Origin: Halogeometricum sp. S1BR25-6
GTDB taxonomy: Archaea; Halobacteriota; Halobacteria; Halobacteriales; Haloferacaceae
NCBI RefSeq assembly: GCF_031624495.1
Contig: NZ_JAMQOP010000001.1
Coordinates: forward strand, 248,001 to 312,000
Direction: 5' to 3'
Length of the DNA stretch: 64,000 bases
The translations under genes and the position numbers were made by a program. The notes below the pieces were generated by a model. That model was not told the origin of the DNA and did not search any database. It worked only from the letters and a program-made list of their open reading frames with translations. Shown here one piece after another: positions 26,620 through 35,673 of the stretch. The stretch's first letter is position 1. Each line of letters starts with the position of its first letter.

Positions 26620-27696
26620 ATGGACGAAACAGATTCACGTAGGTTCGGGAGACGCGCGTTCGTCGCCGCGGCGGCCTCCGTCGCGGTGGCCGGGTGTTCG
26701 AGCGAGGGCGGTACGACGGCGGAGGTAGATTCGTCGGGGGGTTCGACCTCGGAGGCAGGCGGATCCCCCGAGCAAGCCGCCACCGACACGGCAACGGCGA
26801 CGGAGTCCTCTGAGACGGAGACGACGGAACCCGAACAGGGAGCACAGAGCGCGTCAGTGGCCGTCGGTGAGGTGGTCGAAGACGACTCGCTCGCGATGGT
26901 CGTCCGCGGCGTGGAGAAGACGACGAACATCGGTGAGTTCCAAGAGTCGGATTCCGGGAACACCTACGTCGTCGTCGAGATGGCGGTGAAGAACAAGTCT
27001 TCCTCGGAGTTCGTGGACTTCAACAGCTTCTGGCAGACGCGCCTCAAAGACGACGCGAACCACGTGTACGACCAGACGATAGCCGTCACCGACAGTTCGA
27101 TGCAGAGCGGGCAACTGGCGCCGGGTGAGGTATCTCGCGGCGACGTCGTCTACGAGATACCGAAGGACGCCTCGGGTCTCTCGATGCAGTTCGACTTCAG
27201 TTCCTTCGACCTGTTCTCGTTCAACCGGGTGACGGTAGACCTCGCCTCCACGGCATCGAACGTCGCCGACCTCTCTCAGAACCTCGCCGTGGACGTGCAT
27301 TCGGCGGGCGATACGGTCTCCAAAGAAAACCTCCAAGTGACGCTCCACGGCTCCCGGACGGAAACAGAACTCGGCTCCTTCACGCAGGCCGAGGACGGGA
27401 ACCGATACGTCATCCCCGACATCTCGGTGAAGAACGACACGGGCGAACCGCTCTCCGTGTCCATCGCCCTCCAGATGCTCGTCAAGGACGGAACGGGACG
27501 AGCGTACACCGCCGATATCGGCGGTCTGTCGGCGCTCGACCAAGCGTTCGCACAGGGGTCGGAAATCGCGGCCGACGAGACGCGCCGCGGTGAAGTCGCC
27601 TATCAAGTACCCGAAGACGCGGGCGAACTGTTCTTCGCGTTCGAGTTCAGTCTCCTCGCCGACGGCGACAAGACGTTCTGGTCGCTCTCCCCGTAG
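26620..27696 (+). CDS. Tat-exported lipoprotein with DUF4352-type domains
   Basis: 358 residues. The start FGRRAFVAAAASVAVAGCSSEGG combines a Tat motif with a lipobox, so the protein is likely anchored by its Cys at the outer membrane face. A Ser/Thr/Glu-rich linker leads to two copies of a beta-sandwich: VGEVVEDDSLAMVVRGVEKTT...SGNTYVVVEMAVKNKSS and a second with TEDGNRY-like EDGNRYVIPDISVKNDTG. These match DUF4352 (telokin-like). Such domains often sense or bind at the surface; ligand unknown. Confidence 0.85.
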   Translation: MDETDSRRFGRRAFVAAAASVAVAGCSSEGGTTAEVDSSGGSTSEAGGSPEQAATDTATATESSETETTEPEQGAQSASVAVGEVVEDDSLAMVVRGVEKTTNIGEFQESDSGNTYVVVEMAVKNKSSSEFVDFNSFWQTRLKDDANHVYDQTIAVTDSSMQSGQLAPGEVSRGDVVYEIPKDASGLSMQFDFSSFDLFSFNRVTVDLASTASNVADLSQNLAVDVHSAGDTVSKENLQVTLHGSRTETELGSFTQAEDGNRYVIPDISVKNDTGEPLSVSIALQMLVKDGTGRAYTADIGGLSALDQAFAQGSEIAADETRRGEVAYQVPEDAGELFFAFEFSLLADGDKTFWSLSP

Positions 27697-27705
27697 CCGT
27701 CGGAC

Positions 27706-27813
27706 TCACTCCTCGTGGCCGTCGCGGGCGGCGAACGGCCCCACGAACAGCGTCGAACGCGACATCGCCGTCAGCCGGAACACGTAGGCGACGAGGACGA
27801 CGAACGGCGCTCG
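27706..27813 (-). pseudogene. 3' end of a membrane protein gene (minus strand)
   Basis: Read from the right, the minus strand gives APFVVLVAYVFRLTAMSRST, then LFVGPFAARDGHEE and stop at 27706. It looks like the last helix and tail of a membrane protein, but no start or further hydrophobic sequence is found upstream, where a plus-strand fragment begins instead. Confidence 0.4.
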
Positions 27814-28067
27814 GCTCCTTCGTCCTCGTCACACTCACTTCGTGGCTCGGTATCCTCCTCGCCCTCCTCGTTCTCGTCTTCGTCGTCCTCGACGTGTGGA
27901 CGCTCCGAAAGAGGGAGTCGGCCGCGTGGACGCCGAGTTTCGCGTGGACGCTCGCGGGTCTCGCACACCTCGTCGGGGCTGTCTTCGCCCCCGTCCTCGT
28001 CGTCTCGGTGCCCTCGCTCTCCTACTACGTTTACCGACGGTACGGCGACGAGCGGCCACCCGTCTGA
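27813..28067 (+). pseudogene. 3' end of a small membrane protein gene (plus strand)
   Basis: The frame from about 27813 reads GSFVLVTLTSWLGILLALLVLVFVVLDVWTLRKRESAAWTPSFAWTLAGLAHLVGAVFAPVLVVSVPSLSYYVYRRYGDERPPV and stops at 28067. It has three good helices and a DVWTLRKR turn typical of small haloarchaeal membrane proteins. No start codon fits at the beginning; the sequence before it belongs to the opposed fragment. Both genes seem to have lost their 5' parts in one deletion. Confidence 0.45.
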
Positions 28068-28133
28068 CCGCGCCGTCGCCGTCGGGCGGTCCAGCCGTAG
28101 GTTTTCTCCACCTCGATTCCGTGGTCGCTGACG

Positions 28134-28835
28134 ATGAACATCATCGCTCACCGTGGATTCGGAGACCGATACCCGGAGAACACCACGTTCGCCGCCGAGA
28201 GCGCGAGTCGCGACGCCGACGCCGTCGAGATAGACGTCCGGCGGTGCGGGTCGGGGGAGTTGGTCGCCAGCCACTTCAGTCGCCTGCGCTGGGTGTCCGA
28301 CGCGTCGGGTCACGTCGCGGACCACCCCGTCGAGACGCTGGCGTCGCTTCACGTCGCCGGGTCGGAGTACGGCATTCCGACGTTCGAGGAGGCGCTTTCG
28401 GCCGTCCCCTCCGACATCGCGGTGGAAGTCGACCTGAAGGAACCCGGCCTCGTCGCGGACGTCCTCGACGCGACGGACGCGGTGGAGAACTACACCACGC
28501 TCACCTCCTTTTATTCCGACACGCTCTGGGAGGCTCGCTCGGCGTCCGATGAGGTTGACCTGACGTACAACTTCGACGTCAGACTCGACCGGAACCTCCA
28601 CACCGCGGAACTACTCGACTGCGACCGGGTGAACGTCCACTGGTCGCTCTGTCTGGGAACGGACGTCGTCGAGCGAGCGAAGGCGAAGGGGATGGACGTG
28701 TACGCGTGGCCCGTCAAATCGCGGGCGGTCGCGGCGGCCGTCGGCGCCGCGGACGTCGAGGGGATGCTCGCGACCCGGCCGGGGACGGCGAGGTGGGCCG
28801 ACCGCGGCCGAAAACTGCGAGACGCACTCGCCTGA
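28134..28835 (+). CDS. Glycerophosphodiester phosphodiesterase
   Basis: 233 residues. IAHRGFGDRYPENTTFAAE gives the catalytic His-Arg and the metal Glu; ADAVEIDVRRCGSGELVASH provides Glu-x-Asp and the second His. EVDLKEPG and VYAWPVKSR complete the TIM-barrel metal sites. It cleaves glycerophosphodiesters to glycerol phosphate and an alcohol. No signal peptide, so it acts inside the cell. A little shorter than usual after the second His, where the typical HD is SH followed by FSRLRW. Confidence 0.9.
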   Translation: MNIIAHRGFGDRYPENTTFAAESASRDADAVEIDVRRCGSGELVASHFSRLRWVSDASGHVADHPVETLASLHVAGSEYGIPTFEEALSAVPSDIAVEVDLKEPGLVADVLDATDAVENYTTLTSFYSDTLWEARSASDEVDLTYNFDVRLDRNLHTAELLDCDRVNVHWSLCLGTDVVERAKAKGMDVYAWPVKSRAVAAAVGAADVEGMLATRPGTARWADRGRKLRDALA

Positions 28836-28848
28836 TTCGACCGTCGAC

Positions 28849-29838
28849 TCACACCCGCGAGAGCACGTGGACGTGTCGGTCCAGCGAACCGTGGACGCGA
28901 CGCTCGAACCGGGCGTCGACGCGCCACCCGGCGTCCTCGGCCGCCTCCTCCCACGACCGGTCCGCGACGACGACGGCCGACGGCGCGATTCTGGCCGCCT
29001 CCGAGAGCGCGCCGCCCACCAGGTCCGCGAGTTCGTGCCGGGCCACCTTCGACTGCCGGCCGTACGGCGCGTCGAACGCGACGGCGTCGGCGCAGTCGTC
29101 GCGGAGGGGGAGGGAGGTGGCGTCGCCGCGCACCGCCTCCCAGTCGGCGTCGGGGAGGTACGCGGCGAGGTTCGTCTGCGTCCCGCGGGCCATCTTCCAC
29201 TGGGCGTCGCTGCCGACGACGCGCGCGCCGACCAGCCCCGCCTCGACGAGGAGGCCGCCGGTGCCGCACATCGGGTCGACGACCGTCGCGTCCGGCAGGG
29301 CGTGGCCGGCGGCGAGGTTGACGTACGCGCGGGCGTCCAGCGGGTTCATACTTCCCGGTTGGAAGAACGGTCGGTCGGTGGGCGCGCGCGTCCCGAAGTC
29401 GCGGACGCTCTCGGCGGCCCGCCAACCGAGCAGACAGGTGTCCTCCGAGAAGAGCGCGCACAGGACGTTGTCGGGGTCGTCCAAGTCGACCGCGAACCCC
29501 CGGTCGACGAGGACGCCGCCGAGCGCTCGCTCCGCGGCGGAGGCGCTCACCCCCGAGGAGGAGCGCACGTCGCGGGCGCGGACGGCGACGCTTCCCTCCT
29601 TCTCGAACGAGGCCGCCGAGAGGAGGGCGGCGGCGCTCTCCACGTCGGCGTCGGTCCGCCCGAGCAGTTCCGAGACGCGGTGGGTGTACGCGAGCGTCGG
29701 CACCCGGTCGAGGCGGACGCCGCGGGCCGTCGCCAGTCCGGGGGCGGCCCGTTCGACGGCCGAGGCGGCGGCGCGTTCGGCTTCGAGGCGGGCGAGCGGT
29801 TCGTCGCCGGCCTGCCCGGCGAGTTCGAGGCAGTACAC
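28849..29838 (-). CDS. trmG10: tRNA (guanine10-N2)-dimethyltransferase (TrmG10)
   Basis: 329 residues from the GTG at 29838 (MYCLELAGQAGDEPLARLEAE as initiated). The first 150 residues form a THUMP-like RNA-binding module. The methyltransferase follows: VVDPMCGTGGLLVEAGLVGARVVGSDAQWKMARG (SAM binding) and DAVAFDAPYGRQS, the catalytic motif, here DAPYG rather than DPPYG. The enzyme methylates G10 of tRNA. Longer frame upstream overlaps the divergent gene and is rejected. Confidence 0.88.
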   Translation of the reverse strand: MYCLELAGQAGDEPLARLEAERAAASAVERAAPGLATARGVRLDRVPTLAYTHRVSELLGRTDADVESAAALLSAASFEKEGSVAVRARDVRSSSGVSASAAERALGGVLVDRGFAVDLDDPDNVLCALFSEDTCLLGWRAAESVRDFGTRAPTDRPFFQPGSMNPLDARAYVNLAAGHALPDATVVDPMCGTGGLLVEAGLVGARVVGSDAQWKMARGTQTNLAAYLPDADWEAVRGDATSLPLRDDCADAVAFDAPYGRQSKVARHELADLVGGALSEAARIAPSAVVVADRSWEEAAEDAGWRVDARFERRVHGSLDRHVHVLSRV

Positions 29839-29967
29839 GCTCGGACCTTCCCGGCCGCGGGCATCAGCGTGTCGACTCGGCCCGTCGCCCGAGCGCTCGA
29901 GGAGTGCGGAGGAGTTCGCGACCCCTCGGGGTATCGTATAAGTCCTCGGACGCCGTCGCTTCCGACG

Positions 29968-30327
29968 ATGCTCCCGGCCACCGTCGCGTCCCTTCCCGTT
30001 CCGGCGCTGGACGCCGCCCTCTGGCTTTCGGCCGTCGCCCTCTACGGCGTCGGCGACTACGTCACCACCGTCGCCGCGGTGACGCGACCCGGGGCGCGGG
30101 AACGGAACCCCCTCATCCGCCGCCTGTTCGACTCCGTCCCCCTCCCGCCGTCCGTCTCCTTTGCGGCCCTCAAACTCGTCGCGTTCGCCTGTTTCGTCGC
30201 CGGGTACCTCTCCGTCGATGCGCCGCCGCTCCGTCCGCTGATTCCGGCGCTCGTCGCGGCCGTCGGCGCCCTCGTGACCGCACAGAACGTCCGCGTGCTG
30301 AGCGGTCGTCACTCGCCCCCGCGGTGA
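29968..30327 (+). CDS. Small membrane protein (DUF5658-like)
   Basis: 119 residues from the ATG at 29968. Helices LDAALWLSAVALYGVGDYVTTVAAV, VSFAALKLVAFACFVAGYLSV and LIPALVAAVGALVTAQNV; between the first two is GARERNPLIRRLF. The GDYxTT plus ERNPLxRxLF pattern is that of small prokaryotic membrane proteins annotated as DUF5658; I am not certain. The TATA box TCGTATAAG (29935-29943) is about 28 bases upstream, so the transcript is leaderless. Confidence 0.7.
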   Translation: MLPATVASLPVPALDAALWLSAVALYGVGDYVTTVAAVTRPGARERNPLIRRLFDSVPLPPSVSFAALKLVAFACFVAGYLSVDAPPLRPLIPALVAAVGALVTAQNVRVLSGRHSPPR

Positions 30328-30346
30328 CTGCACTAACCTTTTTCAA

Positions 30347-30356
30347 CCTTTATATC
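30347..30356 (+). promoter_or_regulatory. TATA element of the tbp gene
   Basis: CCTTTATATC lies about 22-27 bases before the tbp ATG at 30374, the standard place for a leaderless promoter. The product of this gene binds such boxes, so autoregulation is possible but not shown. Confidence 0.6.
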
Positions 30357-30373
30357 GTCATTTAAGTCGTCGC

Positions 30374-30937
30374 ATGACCGACCCCAAGGATACTATCAAC
30401 ATCGAGAATGTCGTCGCCTCGACCGGTATCGGTCAGGAACTCGATCTCCAGAGCGTGGCGATGGACCTCGAGGGTGCGGACTACGACCCCGAGCAGTTTC
30501 CCGGACTCGTCTACCGGACGCAAGAACCGAAATCTGCGGCGCTCATCTTTCGTTCAGGCAAGATCGTCTGCACCGGCGCGAAGTCGACCGACGACGTGCA
30601 CGAGAGTCTCGAACTCGTGTTCGACAAGCTTCGCGCCCTCCAGATTCCCGTCGAGGACGACCCCGAGATCACGGTGCAGAACATCGTCACCTCGGCCGAC
30701 CTCGGCCGGAACCTGAACCTCAACGCCATCGCCATCGGTCTCGGATTAGAGAACATCGAGTACGAACCCGAGCAGTTCCCGGGGTTGGTCTATCGGCTGG
30801 ACTCGCCGGACGTGGTCGCGCTTCTCTTCGGGTCGGGCAAACTCGTCATCACCGGCGGCAAGCAGCCCTCGGACGCCGAGGAGGCGGTCGACGAAATCGT
30901 CTCCCGGCTCAGCGACCTCGGTCTGTACGACGGCTGA
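30374..30937 (+). CDS. tbp: TATA-box binding protein
   Basis: 187 residues formed by two direct repeats: INIENVVASTGIGQELDLQSVAMDL...QFPGLVYRTQEPKSAALIFRSGKIVCTGAKS and VQNIVTSADLGRNLNLNAIAIGLGLENIEYEPEQFPGLVYRL...VALLFGSGKLVITGGK. It is the saddle-shaped core transcription factor that recruits TFB. Haloarchaea often have several; nothing here says which this is. It stands alone with its own promoter. Confidence 0.97.
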   Translation: MTDPKDTINIENVVASTGIGQELDLQSVAMDLEGADYDPEQFPGLVYRTQEPKSAALIFRSGKIVCTGAKSTDDVHESLELVFDKLRALQIPVEDDPEITVQNIVTSADLGRNLNLNAIAIGLGLENIEYEPEQFPGLVYRLDSPDVVALLFGSGKLVITGGKQPSDAEEAVDEIVSRLSDLGLYDG

Positions 30938-30999
30938 CGCCGTCTCTTCTTTCGACCGGAATGTACGCGCCTAAGTCGTCGGCGCCCCTGGCGTCCCGT

Positions 31000-31386
31000 A
31001 TGTCGATACGCCTGGCTCCGTTGCAGTCCGGCACCGCCGGCGGCAGCGCCGTCGCCGTCGCGGGCACGGTCGCCTCGCTGGCTCTGTTCCTCTCCCTGAC
31101 CGCGCACATCGCGGCGAGAAACGTCCTCGGGGACGTCCCCGTGAGGTACGCGTTCGTCGTCGGCCCCGTCCCGGCCGTCGTCGCCGTCCTCTTCACCGCG
31201 TTCGGGCTGAACCCCCTCGTCGGCATCCTCCTCGCGATACTGCTTGACGGCGTCGCCGTGAGCTACCTCTACGGGCAGTCGCGACGCCTGACGGCGTACA
31301 TCACCTTCATCCACGTCGTCGTCTCCATCCTCCTCGGGACGGTGCTGTACGGCGTGCTGGCGCTGTGGGCCTCGGCGCCCGGCTAA
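31000..31386 (+). CDS. Membrane protein, unknown function
   Basis: 128 residues from the ATG at 31000 (MSIRLAPLQSGTAGGSAVAVAG). About four helices: GSAVAVAGTVASLALFLSL, YAFVVGPVPAVVAVLFTAFGL, PLVGILLAILLDGVAVSYLYG and YITFIHVVVSILLGTVLYGVLALWA. No motif points to a function. The 13 residues before this start in the same frame do not look conserved. Confidence 0.7.
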   Translation: MSIRLAPLQSGTAGGSAVAVAGTVASLALFLSLTAHIAARNVLGDVPVRYAFVVGPVPAVVAVLFTAFGLNPLVGILLAILLDGVAVSYLYGQSRRLTAYITFIHVVVSILLGTVLYGVLALWASAPG

Positions 31387-31434
31387 CCGGCCTCGGCGGA
31401 CCACTTTCTTGCGCCGTCGGTTCGAACCGCCGAC

Positions 31435-32439
31435 GTGAACCTCCCGCCCGCCGTCCGTACGGTTCTCGGCGTCGTCTGGAGTTGGATTCTCGTCGTCTGG
31501 AGCTGGATTGTCAGCGTCGTCTGGAACCGACGGGAGCGGCGCCCGCGTGCGCCGGTCCGACTGACCATCGGCGTCGTCGCATTGCTCACTACGCTCGTCG
31601 CGGTCGGCTTCCTCCTTACGTACGTCCTCGGAGCGCCGGGGCCGCTCGGCGGCCTCGTCTCCCAGTTCGTGTCCATCTTGGTTCCCGGGGCGCTGGCCCT
31701 CGGCCTCGCCGTCGTCGTCGACAGGCGGACCCTGACGGACCTCGGACTCGGCCTCGACCGCGACTGGTGGCTCGACCTCGGATTCGGCCTCCTCCTCGGC
31801 GCGGCGCTCATGACCGGAATCTTCCTCCTCGGCGTCTCGGTCGGTTGGTTCCGCGTCGAGGGCACCTTCAGCGGCGGTTCGCGCGGCTTCCTCGCTGGGT
31901 TCGCCCTCCTGACGCTCACGTTCCTCGCTGTCGGCGTCAGCGAGGAGGTGCTCTCGCGGGGCTACCTCCTGACGAACGTCGCCGAGGGGCTTTCGGGCTA
32001 CACCTCCCGAACCGTCGCCGCCGGCGTCGCCGTCCTCGTCTCTTCGGTCGTGTTCGGCCTCGCGCACCTCCAGAACCCGAACGCGACGCTCGTGAGCATG
32101 TTCGGCATCTCACTCGCCGGCATCTTCCTCGCCGCGGGCTACGTCCTGACCGACGAACTCGCCATTCCCATCGGTCTGCACGTCACGTGGAACCTGTTTC
32201 AGGGCGGCGTGTACGGCTTCCCGGTCAGCGGACTGGGCATCGGCGCGAACGTCGTCGACACGGTGGAGACCGGACCCGACGTCTTCACCGGCGGCGCGTT
32301 CGGCCCCGAGGCCGGATTGCTCGGGATGAGCGCCGTCGTCGTCGGGACGGTCGCCGTCGTCGCCTACGTCCGGTGGCGCTACGGCGAGGCGCGACTCGCC
32401 CCCGGCCTGTTCGTTCCCGACCTGCGCTGGCGCGACTGA
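31435..32439 (+). CDS. CPBP family intramembrane metalloprotease
   Basis: 334 residues, GTG start. Eight or so helices. The catalytic motifs are present: GVSEEVLSRGYLL (EExxxR), VFGLAHLQNPN (FxxxH) and LHVTWNLFQG (HxxxN/B). The family includes CAAX end proteases and bacteriocin-immunity proteins. An unusual Trp-rich start (RTVLGVVWSWILVVWSWIVSVVWN) repeats SWI twice and probably is an extra helix. Substrate unknown. Confidence 0.85.
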   Translation: MNLPPAVRTVLGVVWSWILVVWSWIVSVVWNRRERRPRAPVRLTIGVVALLTTLVAVGFLLTYVLGAPGPLGGLVSQFVSILVPGALALGLAVVVDRRTLTDLGLGLDRDWWLDLGFGLLLGAALMTGIFLLGVSVGWFRVEGTFSGGSRGFLAGFALLTLTFLAVGVSEEVLSRGYLLTNVAEGLSGYTSRTVAAGVAVLVSSVVFGLAHLQNPNATLVSMFGISLAGIFLAAGYVLTDELAIPIGLHVTWNLFQGGVYGFPVSGLGIGANVVDTVETGPDVFTGGAFGPEAGLLGMSAVVVGTVAVVAYVRWRYGEARLAPGLFVPDLRWRD

Positions 32440-32451
32440 GTCTCCCTCTCC

Positions 32452-33297
32452 TTACTCCACCAACCGCTCGATTTCGGTGACGAGGATGCCCGAGGCGCCG
32501 ACCGCCTTCAGGTCGTTCACCACCTCGAAGACGTGGCGCTCGTCGACGACGGCGTGGACCGCGACGGCGTCGTCGCCGGCCACGTCCATCACCGTCGGAC
32601 CGCCGAGGCCGGGAAGCACCTCGCGGATGTCGTCCAGTCTGTCGCGGGGGGCGTTCATCATCACGTAGCGCTTGTCCTCGGCGGCGAGAACGGACCGGAA
32701 GGCCGTCACCAACTGCTCGACCTTCGGGTCGTCGACGGCGTCGGGGTGCGCGAACAGGCGCACCGACGATTCGAGCACCTCGTCGACGATTGCGAGGCGG
32801 TTCATCCGCAGGGTCGTCCCCGTGGAGGTGATGTCGATGATGGCGTCGGCCATCTCGACGTGCGGGGTGAGTTCGGTCGCGCCGGTCACCTCGACCACCT
32901 CGGCGTCGACGCCCTGCTCGGCGAAGTACTCGCGGGCGATGGTGGGAAACTCCGTGGCGACGGTCTTGCCCGCCACGTCCTCGACCGACTCGATGTCGCC
33001 ATCCTCGGGCGCCGCGAGGACCAACCGACAGGAGCCGAACTCCAAGTCGACGAGTTCTTCGAGGTCGTGGCCCGACTCGCGCATCTGGTCGAGACCCGTG
33101 ACGCCGACTTCGGCGGCGCCGTCGCGGACGTACTCCGGAATGTCGGCCGCGCGGGCGAACAGCACCGTCACGTCGGGGTCGACGGTGTCGGCGTACAGTT
33201 TTCGGTTCGCTCCGTTCTTGATGTGGAGGCCGGCGCGCTCTAAGAGTTCGACGGTCGGGTCGTGGAGGCGCCCCTTGTTGGGCACGGCGATACGCAT
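32452..33297 (-). CDS. hisG: ATP phosphoribosyltransferase (HisG, long form)
   Basis: 281 residues. [23 protein letters not shown] and [28 protein letters not shown] are typical, and [19 protein letters not shown] is the PRPP-binding loop. The last 80 residues form the regulatory domain of long HisG, which allows histidine inhibition without HisZ. First step of histidine synthesis. No other his gene is nearby. Confidence 0.95.
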   Translation of the reverse strand: MRIAVPNKGRLHDPTVELLERAGLHIKNGANRKLYADTVDPDVTVLFARAADIPEYVRDGAAEVGVTGLDQMRESGHDLEELVDLEFGSCRLVLAAPEDGDIESVEDVAGKTVATEFPTIAREYFAEQGVDAEVVEVTGATELTPHVEMADAIIDITSTGTTLRMNRLAIVDEVLESSVRLFAHPDAVDDPKVEQLVTAFRSVLAAEDKRYVMMNAPRDRLDDIREVLPGLGGPTVMDVAGDDAVAVHAVVDERHVFEVVNDLKAVGASGILVTEIERLVE

Positions 33298-33426
33298 ACG
33301 TCCCCGTCTCGGCGGCGGAACCTACGCCTTTCGCTCTCGGCGACGGGGACGGAGACGGCTGCGCGGATAGCGGATACGAGAACGGCGAGTGGGAGGGCCG
33401 CGTCAGTCGGGGATTCGTCCGCGCTC

Positions 33427-33960
33427 TCAGTCGGCGTCGACGGGCGTCTCACTCGGTCCGGCGGCGTCGGCGCTCCGTTCCGCCGCCGCAACCGCGTCCG
33501 CGTCGAGGCGCGAGAGCAGCGCCGCCGTCGCCGCCGGCCGGTCGAGCACCAGCGTCACGCGGTTTCGGATGTCGCGCTCCTTCTCGACGACGCCCTCGGC
33601 TTCGAGGTGGCCGACGTGCCACTCTAGGGTGCTCCGGGCGATACCGAGGTCGTCGGCGAGGGCCGCCGGGCGCGCCTCCCCGTCTTCGAGGAGGGTTTCG
33701 AGCACCGCGCGCGCGGTCCCGCGGTGATAGAGGGCGACGGTCGCGCGCTCCCACTCGGTGAGGCCGGGGGAGTAGTAGTGCGTCCGGCCGTAGAACTCCT
33801 CGCGGACGACCGCCTCCGTCTCGACCAGGCGGCGGACGTGATGTTGGACCTGACCGGGCGCGAGGTCCAGCGAACGGACGAGGCCGTTGAAGTGGACGCC
33901 CGGGTGCGAGTCGACGTACGTGCGGATTTGGGTTCGTGTCTCGGTCATCTGTCGCTCCAC
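33427..33960 (-). CDS. Double winged-helix transcription regulator
   Basis: 177 residues. Two winged helices in tandem: residues about 10-70 (IRTYVDSHPGVHFNGLVRSLDLAPGQVQHHVRRLVETEAVVREEFYGRTHYYSP) and 85-145 (RAVLETLLEDGEARPAALADDLGIARSTLEWHVGHLEAEGVVEKERD). This MarR/ArsR-like double design is common in haloarchaea. A start at MTETRTQ (33948) is equally possible. Targets are unknown; it is divergent from dadD with about 220 bases between, which may be its target region. Confidence 0.85.
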   Translation of the reverse strand: MERQMTETRTQIRTYVDSHPGVHFNGLVRSLDLAPGQVQHHVRRLVETEAVVREEFYGRTHYYSPGLTEWERATVALYHRGTARAVLETLLEDGEARPAALADDLGIARSTLEWHVGHLEAEGVVEKERDIRNRVTLVLDRPAATAALLSRLDADAVAAAERSADAAGPSETPVDAD

Positions 33961-34182
33961 CGGCGCGCCGGGGGACGCGCCGACGTGTTAGTCGTAGACT
34001 CGGCCCGCGCCGTGGGTAAGATAGGTTCACGATTCTCGGAGTTCTGGAATCGGTTCGCTCGGCCCGCTACGGCCGTATTATCGACGGATAACTTCGCGCG
34101 CTCGCCGCACGTATCGTCCGACGTACACGTCGACGCGGCGGAACCCGATGGAGTGATACGCCCGCCGTCGGTACGGCCGTCC

Positions 34183-35481
34183 ATGAACGCGCTCTGTATC
34201 GCGGGCGGTCGGGTGCTCCGCCCGGACTGCTCCGTCGAGGCGGCCGACGTAATCGTCGACCGGGACACCGGCAACGTCCACGACGTGGGCGAGGGACTCG
34301 CGGCCGAGTACGACGGTGAGACGCTGGACGCCGCGGGCGGCGTGGTGATGCCGGGACTCGTCAACGCCCACACGCACGCGGCGATGACGCTGCTCCGGGG
34401 GTATGCCGACGACAAACCGCTCGGGTCGTGGCTCCGCGAGGACATCTGGCCCGCGGAGGCCGCCCTCGAACCCGAGGACGTGCGCGCCGGCACCGAACTC
34501 GGAATGGTGGAGATGATTCGCTCGGGGACGACGGCCTTCGCGGACATGTACTTCGAGGTGCCCGAAGTCGCCGCCGCCGTCGAGGAGTCCGGGATGCGCG
34601 CCCGCCTCGGCCACGGCGTCGTCACCGTCGCCAAGGACGACGAGGATGCCGCCGAGGACGTCGAGGAGAGCCTCCGCGTCGCCCGCGAGTTCGACGGCGC
34701 CGCGGACGGGCGAATCCGCACGGCGTTCATGCCCCATTCGCTGACGACGGTGAGCGAGGAGTTCCTCCGGGAGGCCACCGCGACGGCCCGCGAGGAGGGG
34801 ATTCCGCTGCACTTCCACGCGAACGAGACGGCCGACGAGGTGTCGCCCATCGTCGACGACTACGAGAAGCGCCCGCTGTCGTACGCCGACGACCTCGGCA
34901 TGTTGACGGAGGACGACTTCCTCGCCCACGGGGTCCACACCGACGCCGAGGAGATAGAACTCCTCGCCGCGCGCGGCACGAGCGTGATTCACTGCCCCGC
35001 CTCGAACACGAAACTCGCCTCCGGCATCGCGCCGATACAGGAGATGCTGGACGCGGGCGTGAACGTCGGCATCGGCACCGACGGCGCCGCCTCGAACAAC
35101 GACCTCGACATGTTCGACGAACTGCGCGACGCGGCGATGATCGGGAAACTCGGCGCCGACGACGCCGCGGCCGTCCCCGCCGCCGCCGCCGTCACCGCCG
35201 CCACCGCGGGGAGCGCGGACGCCGTCGGCCTCCCCGGCGGTCGAATCAAGGTCGGCGGCGCGGCGGACCTCATCGTAGTGGACTTCGACGCGCCGCACCT
35301 CGCGCCCGCCCACGACGCGGTGAGCCACCTCGCCTACGCCGTCCGCGGGTCCGACGTGCGCCACACCGTCTGCGACGGGCGGGTGCTGATGGAGGACCGC
35401 GAGGTGCAGACGCTGGACGAGGAGCGAGTCGTGGAGACGGCGAAAGAGCGGGCGGAATCATTGGTGGAACGGGCGGAGTAA
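34183..35481 (+). CDS. dadD: 5'-deoxyadenosine / S-adenosylhomocysteine deaminase
   Basis: 432 residues from the ATG at 34183. Amidohydrolase fold: VVMPGLVNAHTHAAMTLLRG (metal HxH), HFHANETADEV, FLAHGVHTDAEEI, SVIHCPASNTKLASG and VGIGTDGAASNNDLDMFDE. These match the MtaD/DadD group that deaminates 5'-deoxyadenosine, S-adenosylhomocysteine or methylthioadenosine. It precedes the adenosylhomocysteinase gene on the same strand, so both likely clear SAM by-products. Confidence 0.9.
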   Translation: MNALCIAGGRVLRPDCSVEAADVIVDRDTGNVHDVGEGLAAEYDGETLDAAGGVVMPGLVNAHTHAAMTLLRGYADDKPLGSWLREDIWPAEAALEPEDVRAGTELGMVEMIRSGTTAFADMYFEVPEVAAAVEESGMRARLGHGVVTVAKDDEDAAEDVEESLRVAREFDGAADGRIRTAFMPHSLTTVSEEFLREATATAREEGIPLHFHANETADEVSPIVDDYEKRPLSYADDLGMLTEDDFLAHGVHTDAEEIELLAARGTSVIHCPASNTKLASGIAPIQEMLDAGVNVGIGTDGAASNNDLDMFDELRDAAMIGKLGADDAAAVPAAAAVTAATAGSADAVGLPGGRIKVGGAADLIVVDFDAPHLAPAHDAVSHLAYAVRGSDVRHTVCDGRVLMEDREVQTLDEERVVETAKERAESLVERAE

Positions 35482-35517
35482 ACCTCCACTTCGGTGGACT
35501 TGTTTTGAGATACCGTA

Positions 35518-35634
35518 CCGCGAGGCGAGCGAATGCGAGCCTCGCGGCGTCTTTTTGGTCCAGCTTTTTGCGACGAGGGTCCCCGCAGCGTCGCCGAAGG
35601 CGACGCGAGGAGACCTGAATCTGCAAAAAGCTGG
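35518..35634. repeat. Cluster of three palindromes between dadD and ahcY
   Basis: Hairpin a: CCGCGAGGC (35518-35526) with GCCTCGCGG (35539-35547). Hairpin b: GCGTCGCC (35588-35595) with GGCGACGC (35599-35606). An outer pair CCAGCTTTTTGC (35560-35571) and GCAAAAAGCTGG (35623-35634) encloses hairpin b. A T5 run follows hairpin a (35552-35556), so it could end dadD transcription. Confidence 0.8.
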
Positions 35635-35673
35635 TTCGGTACTGATTTGAGTCATCTCCGCAAACTCCAACCT

